NCBI GenBank assembly: GCA_036898215.1
Contig: CM072547.1
Span: 9,417,001-9,481,000, forward strand
DNA: 64,000 bases
Reading direction: 5' to 3'
Source of the DNA: Platycarya strobilacea
Taxonomy: Eukaryota; Streptophyta; Magnoliopsida; Fagales; Juglandaceae
How positions within the stretch are numbered: position 1 is the first letter of the stretch; each line of letters opens with the position of its first letter. Below are positions 55,265-64,000 of the stretch, piece by piece. Position numbers and translations under genes: made by a program. Under the pieces are notes generated by a model. The model was not told the DNA's origin and ran no database searches. It was given only the letters and a program-made list of their open reading frames with translations.

Positions 55265-58200
55265 CGATCGGGGGTGTCATTCCGCGGGAATATTAATAAT
55301 TATTTTTTTCTCTTCTTCTTTTTCATTTGGATAAAAACAATTTGTACTCATTTGATCACATTCTTTTATGCATTCTACGCAAAAATAACATTCTCGAGTC
55401 CCCGACCAATGGATAATCGAATCCGTAGGGCTGGATCGAAGAAGAGAACATCTTGGCTATTCTCGGACTCAACCGAACCGCCTCTGCTAATTCTGCGGAA
55501 TATTCGAGTGGAGATTCTTTGAGAGATTTTGAAACTAGAAGTCTAATTTCTCAACATTTCCTATATTTCGTTGCAGACAAACAGAAGTTTATCGTACCGG
55601 CAAGCTTGGTCTCAGTTTTTTCGTCTCCTCATTATTTTGATCAGTGCTCATGTATTGCTTTTCTGGAAGCTGTAAGCCTGTCGTGCTGTTCTCTTGTTCT
55701 AGAAAGTGGAACCCTCCCAATCAAGTAATTCTCTGTCTGCACATGCGCGTTTATTATGGATATTTTTTCTTTTGCCTTTTATTTTTTCAGTTCTGTTTTT
55801 AGCTCTGTGTTATTTTTCAGTTTTGTTTTAAATTTGCGCAATTGTATGCATCATTCTCCACGTTACATATCATTTTAAAAAATATATATTTTTAAGTTTA
55901 ATCTTTCCAAACTAATTAAATTTTTTTACTCATTATCTATATACTAAATATTTAATAAAATTCCCCAAAAAAATATTTAATAAAATTAAGATATAAAAAT
56001 AAATAAAAAAATATGTGATGTGTAGTATAGAAGATGATGCATAATTTTAAAAAAAAAAAATGAAAATAACATTTTATTTAATTTTTAATTGAATATTATC
56101 TCAACTTAGTATTTAAATCTCCTTCGTTTCTTTATATGCATTTTCAAAATTAAGGATGGGCAACAGGATTCCTCACCCCGCCCCCTTATGGCAAAACAGG
56201 CAACTCTACCCTGCTTAAGAGGGAGCAAGTCCCTTACCCTGCATCTAGCCCTCCAACTGGGGTAAGAAGGGCCAATTCCACCTCACATTTCCCTTGCCCT
56301 ACCTCCACTTCTATGTTTATGCATATATATATATATATATATATAAATTTATAATATAATTTGTTAGATTTGGTTACAAAGTATATACTAGTAAATTTAA
56401 AAATACATAGTTTAAAAATTATAATTTACACAAAATATAAATTAGCCAATATAAAAACTACATAATTTTTAAATTATAGTCATGTTTTTAAATTTAAATT
56501 TCTAATTTTGATCACTTTTAAACTTAAAAATAATTTTTAAACATGTGAAACTACGTTCATTTTAAAAGTGGACATAAAGTGAGATGGGTTGAGAATCTGC
56601 CCTACATGCTGCCCATGAGGGTGGGGTATCCCTCTCTTGGGATGTGGGGGGCAGGGATAGGGGTAAAGTTGTAAATGAACTAGTTTACTTGATAGTCCGT
56701 TCAGTACTTACTCAGTTAAACTCGAATCGAATTTGTGAAAAAAAAACTCGTTTGTAAAAGCAGATATCCGCTCGATTAATAAATGATACATATTTGACAA
56801 AACTCAACTCGACTCGATTAAGGTTCATTAAGACTCGTTTGTTTATGCTCGAGTCAACTCGTTAGTTCGACTTGGTTAAAGTTTATTCATATATTAATAA
56901 ATATATATACATATATATTATATATAAATTGTTAATAATATAAGCATAACACTTTTATAATTAAATATGTAATCTAATTACTTATGTCTATATAATGAAT
57001 ATATTTCATAACTATATTTATAATTTATATAATAATTAATCTATAAAATAAATATTTGCTATCATATTTTATTATTTCTTAATAATATATGTAAGCATAT
57101 AACATATTATTATTATAAATAAATATCAAGTAGTTAGATATTAAGTATTAATTTTTTATTTATTTAATTTTAAATTTTTACTCAAAAATTAAAAAATAAA
57201 ATGAGCTTGAGTTCGTTTGTGGGACGAATTCAAGTTCGAATTGAAAATTTAGTTTATCAAGTTGAGTTCAAATAAAGAATAAATAAAAATCTCGAGTTCG
57301 GGTTCAAGTTTGAATTGAGCCGAACTCGACAAGCCATTGCTCAGCTTGATTACAGTTTTAGGCGGGGTGAAAAGTGAAAAACCCCCCACCTTGAGAGGGT
57401 TATCCCGCATCGTATGGTGTGGGTAGCACTCATATTCAAAATCACATCTTTTGAAAATTAATTTTGCATATCAAGAAAAACTTCTAAGTTGGACTATGCA
57501 TCTTGAAAAGAAATAATAATAATAAAAAAATTTAATTTTTCAAACTTTTTTATTGTTTCCTAAAATTATTATTTTTATATATTCTATAATCAGGACTCAC
57601 TTTGTATCATCAACTTAATACAGATTTTATGTATCAAAAGCATCGTAATAAAAATTTTACAAGATTGATTTTAATTAATAAGATAGAGAAAAAACAGTAA
57701 AATAATGTTTAAATAGTGTATAGCATTCCTCAAATTTGAAGAAACAGTATTTATAGCTATGCAAAATTTTGAAGATACATAATCTAATATAGACCAATTT
57801 TAAAAAATATTATGCAAATATAAAGATGAATATAAAGATGCATAAACCATCACCACTGCTTTTAAGGATTATTTCTTCCATTTTCAATACATGGTCGTCG
57901 AGCAATTTTTATAAAATAATTTTTTTTGCAGTCCATATAAAAACGCTCTCATTTTATGATTAAATAAAATGAATTTTTAAAATTTTTAAAATTTCTTATT
58001 TGTAAATAAAAGTGTTTTAATCAATTTTATTATAAAATTAAAATTTTTCTATTTATTTATTGTTTAAACTACAAAGAAATTTAACTTTTTAGATTATACG
58101 TAGCATTGCCTGAATATTTTTATATCTTGACTCTTTCATTGTCTTGCTTTACACTCTTTTCACTATACTAATTCCTCGTCTTGGGTGGCTCTATTTCATG

Positions 58201-58367
58201 CTTATTTGTGGGAATGCGAGGATTGTACCTTTGGAATTAGAACATAAACCTCGTTGAAACAAAAATGGTTATGTTTGAAAAAAATAATCCTTTTTTCCAC
58301 TCTCCGACCTTTCACAAAAGGGTCGTCCACACCTAATCCCCAATACCAAATTCCAATACCAATTCCA
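55265..58367. other. Gene-free DNA between the tRNA and peroxidase genes
   Basis: Two overlapping short ORFs at about 55389-55728 have less biased composition than their surroundings but match nothing I recognise. The rest is AT-rich, apart from the composite repeat at 56150-57440. Confidence 0.45.
56150..57440. repeat. Composite GC-rich repeat interrupted by a CTCGA-rich element
   Basis: The outer parts (56150-56310, 56575-56680, 57360-57430) are rich in CCCCGCCCC, GGGGTA and GGTGTGGGTA, in partly inverted arrangement. Between about 56670 and 57355 lies a block whose two ends are rich in ACTCGA/GAACTCG words in inverted sense, as if a separate element had entered. Both types are common plant dispersed repeats; I cannot assign a class. 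Confidence 0.4.
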
Positions 58368-60502
58368 TCAGGAGAAAATCATACTACCGCACTCTTTCCT
58401 GTTCTCTACATATGTTCCCCCCTTTTTCACACCAATCGAACCCATTTTATCCATAGCCGCTGCAAAAGCTTGAAAGAACTGTTGCTTATCCTTTGCCAAA
58501 GTTTGAACAATGGGTTTGGTCTGGGGGTCCAAAAATAAAGCTTGGTCGGAGGCTAATAAGCCTAGTTTACCGATCAAATTCCCATAGTAAGCTTGGTCGA
58601 ACAAGAATGGGGTGGTAACATCAAATGGAGCAACAATGTCTTTGTTGCCACCAAAATGGGGGCATGACATCGTGAGTGCCTTGAGGAGTCTTGGGTCGAT
58701 GTCTGGGTCAGGCTGGTTGGTGCCATTATAGTCATACAGCCTGCTTATGAATTTGTCACAATGGGCATACCCTATTGTATGTGCACCCGAGAGAACGACC
58801 AGGTCCTCCAGTGCTAGCCCTTTTGAGTTAAAGAGCTTGAGCAGCTCGTCGACCGTGGAATTTGGGCGCGGGATATTGGAGGGTACACTTGATGCCATTG
58901 ATATTCTTCCATCCCACCTTCCTTTTTTCACTTGGTAGTAAGGACCCCCTGCCTGCACCACAGGTCCACACAACCATGGAATGAAAATTGATAAACACAC
59001 GTCACTTTTCACATTATTTTACACAACAATATTTTAAAAGATTTGAGTATTTTTGTAAAATATCTTGTAAAAACTAACATAATTTTATAAAAATATCTTA
59101 TTTTATAATATGTATTGAAAATATCCCGTGTGGGTATCATTACTCATATGCAATGAGTCTTAGCACCCGAACTGAACAAAACCATGCTTCAGCCATCAAA
59201 CTACACCACAGAGGGCGAAGTAATTGGGTTAGAAAACAAATTAGACAGAGGTTAACAAATTCTATGAGACAATTACGTTCTTCTTTACTGATTTATTTTA
59301 CATTCCTAGGATATACAGATACAGACGACTAGTACTTTAAAGCCAATAAAGGCGGGCTGGCACGTTGCGAGGGCGAAGGTGATTGATCTAGACTTTCATA
59401 ATGACTGACACTAACTAGTTTGGAGACCCAAATAGTCAAAACCAAGACGAAATAAATATAACGACAAATTAGGCACATGGTCAGGGAACTCTGCATTAAT
59501 CCAGTTGTAACTTGTTTATTTACTTTCTTTACAGATCACAAGGGCTAAATAACGCTTCTGTCAATCTTTTTTCTACTTTGGAAGCCTTCGTCCGTATCGA
59601 AAAACATATATATATATATATATATGTGTCACGCAAAAGCTTGTTTATAGACCCAAAAATGGACAAGGCCAAGTCTTTTGATCTATTCGATTAACCAGGG
59701 AGCTTATTTTTCTAACATTTACGGCAGGACTTGCGGCAAATACCTCCCTTCATGTTTTCCTTTTTATCCTTTTAGCCCTTTTAAGTTTTAACCATACCGG
59801 AGACTTGCATATAACTCGTTTATTTTTACCCTCCAAGAGGCAAGAACACTTGCATTAACTCATATGCAGCAAAGTTTGAGAACAGGAAAGCTAAAATTAA
59901 ATGATCAGAAAGAAAGTGAAGAGAAAGGAGTGACTCACCAAATGCACGTAGTCTCTGGCTGCAATTGCCAGAATGTCCGCACAAGACACAACACCAGGGC
60001 ACTCGCTCTCTACCAACACTTTGGCCTTGTTTATGGTCTCAAACCCCTCCACTCTTAGGTCCTTGTTATCCTCTGCATCCTTCTCCGCCAACATCTTGCT
60101 TCCCGGCTCCGATGATATCAATATTGATGCATCACAGCCCTTTAACATAAATTGAGAAAACAAATACTCAAACTTCGATTTCATGTCAAACAAAATGCAT
60201 TGAATGAACACATATTCTTAGGACATGCTCACTTGTACAAAGCAGTCATGGAAGAAGAGGCGAATGGTAGCAGGACCGGAGACTGGTTCTTGTTTGAACT
60301 GTTGGCTGGTGACGGACCCAATAAGCTGCTCGAGTTGAGGGCATGATTTGGCGTAATAATCGACGGAGAGTTGCTTGTTTTCGCGAGTGGTATTTGACAG
60401 TTTGGCTGCACAATTTGAAGGGTAGGGGATAATTAGCAAGAAGAGGATGAGAAAACTAGTGAAAAAAAAGGTAGAAGATGAAGAAGAAGAAGATACAGAC
60501 AT
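58368..60502 (-). CDS. PER19: Class III peroxidase, PER19 type, three exons
   Basis: The exons on the minus strand are 60502-60233, 60139-59939 and 58952-58368. All introns are GT/AG and phase 0, giving 351 residues. A Ser-rich signal peptide ends about residue 33. The distal haem site is IRLFFHDCF (Arg81, His85). The calcium/disulfide region is GCDASILI and the helix E region is VVSCADILAIAARD. The proximal haem ligand is His215 in SGAHTIGYAH. Conserved cysteines are present. The phrases AGGPYYQVKKGRWDG and QLSVDYYAKSCPQLEQLIGSVTSQQF point to Arabidopsis PER19 as closest relative, from memory of the family. It is secreted and uses H2O2 to oxidise phenolics or generate reactive oxygen in the wall. 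The intron most class III genes have in the last part is absent. Confidence 0.94.
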
Positions 60503-63500
60503 GGTTTGGAGTATGGGATAGCTGAATTAGGACAAAAAAAAAGATCAGTGGGAGTATAAACAGGAAGACTGGGCGTGAAGGTTTGGGACAAATTACCATG
60601 TCGAAAAATAGAGAAAATAAAGACCCGTGAAGCCCAAAAGTCCAAAACATATAGAGAGATGATGTCGTAGCCTGTAGAGGGTAGACCAGATAGGGCGTAG
60701 AGAAAAATATCATGATTAAAATTTTTAGAAAAGAGCTAAAAGAAGAAAAATTATAGAAAAATTATAGAAAAATTTGGAGGCTTCTAATTAGTCAAATAAA
60801 ATGGTGAGATCTGGTCACTAGAATCTAGATATGCTTGTTCTCTCACAGTATACCAAACAATATTTAGGATGCGAGATCAGGGTTACTCATGGATATGGCC
60901 AAGTTATTGTCATGTCCAAATCAATCTTGGTTTTAGACATAATTATTGAGTTAGCAAGCATCTTACGTCGGCTTTCTAATATTCTAAAAATCTCTCTTTT
61001 GGGTTCACGAAGGGAAAAACCAAAGTGAGGTATTTCTGTTTTTGACTCCCAAAAGAGAATGGTGTACAGAAAAAACTGGTGGGAATGGTCATATAAGAGT
61101 GAACACGCATGAGTTCTCAAGTGCAGGCAGGTGCAGCATCGTGGACCTCAGCTTAAAAAAAAGGGGTAATGCTACAGAATACAGATGAATGGAGATGAAT
61201 GGCTAGTTTACCTTTACCTTTTTAAGCCGGCAGCATTGTGGAGCAAACCTTTTGCTGTGAGAATAGTAAAAGCTGGTGGACCATATTCTACCGTCGATCC
61301 ATTAATTGATATGGACCAGATTTATAGCCCTGAAACAACTTGTGAAGGATTTTATCTTGTTATGGGCTGAATTTAGTGAATCTGTCATCTATATCTATTG
61401 GGATTTTATTAATATATCATCATTATACTTCATAGCCATTTAAAAAAATTATTATTATTTTTTAATTCACTGAATACATAAAATACCCTCAAATTTGAAG
61501 GCTATAAATGGTAGGTCGTATGGGTTTGTTTCCGGGTATATTTTTATTTTATTTGCGAAGTAATGTGATGCAACGATTTCTCAGAGTGCTTCTTAGCCAT
61601 ATATTGCCAACGCACAAGCCAGAGAATAACAAGTTGAATTCTTCCCCTCTGTGTTTTGTTCATGTGGCAGTTCATTAATATCAACCGCTGAGTTTTGTGT
61701 GTTTCCCAATTTGTTTTGTTTTTCCTTCTTGCTCATTTCATTTGTCTTGTTATTTTCCTGCTACCTTTAACTAATGATTGTGCAGGGTCAAAACAAGAAG
61801 TCGAAAAGGAGAAACTCTTTTTTCACTCTCCTCCAAAACGTACTCGACAACAAGTCATCCATGTAAATCCCTCTTTACCTTTTCCTTTTCAGCTAAAGCT
61901 GGTCATTCCATGTGAGCCCGCCCGCTTTTCCGACCCCGACCGGACCCGACAAAGCTCGACCCGTTATGGTAACGATCGGTATCGATTAATTGATCACCAA
62001 TACCATTTTATGTGTAAAATTACCTTGTTTCATTTGCTTTATATTGTCTAAATTTAGACCATTGATTCGCTATAGTTCTAATGGGAAGAAGAAGAAAATC
62101 ACGATTCCAAATCAAGATCAAAGATCTATAATGAGAATCACGAGCTTCACTAATAAGTCTAAGTGAGATCGTCTAATTCGCCAAGGTGTATGGCGTGATT
62201 AAGATCCAATGCTCACCCACTCGTCCAATTTCTCTCCTCCACTACATGTGGTGACTTCTCTAGTGGTAAGAAGAAGATATCAAGATCACCCCTCTTTGCT
62301 TAGCATTCTCCTGTTGCCTCTCTCTTTTGGAACAAAATAAGTCGTAGCCCAACCATTCGTGTAATGATCATTTCCCAGAAATCCTAACATTGTATGTACA
62401 AGTGTCTGTATCTGAATATTTTCGGAGTCTTTACTCTTGATTCTTGAGATCACAGAATAATTATTTTGAAGATTATTAATATATATCAAGTAGGCCAATC
62501 GGTGAAACGGTATCGAATAATTGGCATGGACTTTGTAGCGGGTCATGTCGGAACAAGAGTTATTGGGTTAAGTCGTTTGAACAACCCTAACTCTACCAAC
62601 CCCATAGAAAAAATTTAGCAAAATCATGGCGTGTTGTGATGAGAATTGTGACAAGGAAAATGTTAGTTTTAGCGAGAATATTCATGTACAGACTGTATTT
62701 TATTTTCATTGAGAAAGTATTTTTTAATAATTTTATGATTTTTTTTAAATATTAAAAGAGTTTGAAAAATATTTACACTTCCGACAAAATTGTCATCCAC
62801 AATGATTCTTCCTTATTGACCTATATCTCTCTCCTTTTTAATCATATTTCCTTTATACATGGAACATTAAGGTGAATGCTTATGAATCTTTGTTCAATCT
62901 GTTCTGTATTCCTTTTTATGAAAGCAAAGAAAAATCAAAGCGGAAAGAGAACAAAGGAAGGGCCACCATGATATAAGATATTCCTAATGGAAAATAATCG
63001 ACTTATAATCATTTTGTAACTTCTTTACAACTCTCTATAAAATGAAGAATATTTTTATAATATTGAAATTTATTTTTAATGGATTGACATAATTATATTA
63101 ATTAAATTGAGAATGAATTTTAAAATAATTCTAAAAATATCATTACCCATTCGTTATTTCCTAATTCATAGTCTTGCTAATTTTGTCTATATATTTTTTA
63201 GAAGTGATATAAAGATTTTTTATAAAAGTAAATTTATAAATTGATGTGCTTTTATGTAATTTATTTGATCTATATTATAATAAAAATAATTTTACAATTT
63301 AACCTACCGGGTTTATTTACTAAAATAATTTTATTTTTTGATAATTATTTGTACAGACTTCAAATAGGTAAGCTGTATACAGTCATCTTGTAGAAAAATA
63401 GATCTCATTATGAACAAATATTTTTTTATAAAAAAACCTGTACTTTTTTAGTGAAAAAACTTCATAGGAGTCTCACACTTAAAACTTGCACTAGCATTAT

Positions 63501-64000
63501 TTTTATTTTTTACCTACAGTTTTCTATTTGCTTTAGCCTTTAACTGAGGCCTTATCAGATCTAACAAGGATTTACTAGTACTTCATTCAGATGCGTACTA
63601 TAGAGGAAGAAAACGATGGTTGGGTTATAATAGGAAAAACATGAGCAACTGGACTGTATTTTTCGAAGTCCAGCCCACTCTGTTCAGCTATTTCGGCCCT
63701 GCGAAGCCCAACCGCTCTCCTAAAAACGCACCTAGCCGCTCTGATTTTGTCGCAACCTCCTATACATTTGTGTCGGTCCCATCCCTTGAAGGGAAGCTTC
63801 GTGTGTCGCACTGGCACACTACCTGTTTGATCAAATTCTTCAACAGGCCCTACATTGTCATTTTCGACTTATTAGCTAGCTCTGGAGCGACGATCGCGGT
63901 CACTAATAGAACCTCAGACCACAGTAACTCGTACGTGCTCATTTTCAACTGAGCCCTAACTCACGTCCGTCACCATTTCAATTGTATCGTATAACAGTTT
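60503..64000. other. Peroxidase upstream region and unassigned DNA to the window end
   Basis: The first several hundred bases are the peroxidase promoter side. Beyond that I find no gene I can support. Short open frames at about 61695-62051 and 63620-63952 have no recognisable motif. The block 62050-62550 is less AT-rich than its neighbours but also unrecognised. Confidence 0.4.

Noticed and set aside
55265..55740. Organelle insertion or a gene exon after the tRNA
   Set aside because: The tRNA is a nuclear-type CTC isoacceptor with pol III signals, and the short ORFs nearby have no motif I recognise and no clear start, splice or homology support.
61695..62051. Secreted small-protein gene (hydrophobic start, then basic tail)
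   Set aside because: The hydrophobic stretch is T-rich low-complexity translation; no conserved motif or second exon could be supported.
63587..63952. Overlapping ORFs at the right edge
   Set aside because: No recognisable domain on either strand, and the overlap makes both likely to be chance.

Overview
The window is nuclear DNA of a flowering plant, most likely a woody eudicot. It has AT-rich intergenic DNA, introns with GT/AG borders, plant-only gene families (AP2/ERF regulators, a GDSL esterase/lipase, a class III peroxidase), a nuclear tRNA-Glu and many LTR retrotransposons and MITE-like elements. A short MITE with CTCGTTT-type ends recalls ones I associate with Fagales, but that is only an impression. 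There are no bacterial-style operons, CRISPR arrays or insertion sequences.

Layout. Positions 1-10300 hold a badly decayed Tat-like Ty3/gypsy element on the plus strand: pol remnants at 21-3170, an antisense coding remnant at 4760-8705 and a probable 3' LTR before 10300. Two solo LTRs of one other family have landed in it in opposite orientations, each with its own 5-bp target duplication (3261-4367 and 6680-8030). Positions 10367-25966 are a minus-strand Ty1/copia element. Its pol gene was split by a much younger 9.94-kb SIRE/Maximus-like copia element (10896-20835). The inner element has two 967-bp LTRs that differ at only about three positions by eye, gag, pol with one nonsense stop, and an intact third ORF downstream of pol. 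Excising the insert and one target copy restores the reading frame of the outer pol.

Positions 26000-33400 are the first host segment: two convergent ERF transcription factor genes (28309-28881 plus, 31059-31805 minus). Positions 33428-42231 hold a complete five-exon GDSL esterase/lipase gene on the minus strand. Its third intron carries an old 5.7-kb copia element, yet all splice borders and catalytic residues are preserved. After repeat-rich DNA (42.3-46.5 kb) comes a second relative of the outer copia element (46541-51479, minus). Its LTRs are young but its genes are rotten, and it carries two intact, related coiled-coil ORFs on the opposite strand (47800-48261 and 48448-48888). This is the most unusual object in the window. 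Then follow a foldback structure near 52.3 kb, a tRNA-Glu(CTC) gene at 55179-55251, a composite GC-rich repeat at 56.15-57.44 kb, and a class III peroxidase of the PER19 type (58368-60502, minus, three exons). The last 3.5 kb show no gene I can support.

About 57% of the window is LTR retrotransposon. The host genes (ERFs, a secreted lipase, a secreted peroxidase) are functionally independent; nothing suggests a gene cluster. Insertion order can be read from nesting and LTR divergence: the Tat element and intron copia are old, the outer copia is intermediate (about 3-4% LTR divergence by eye), and its relative at 46.5 kb (about 1%) and the SIRE-like element (about 0.3%) are young.
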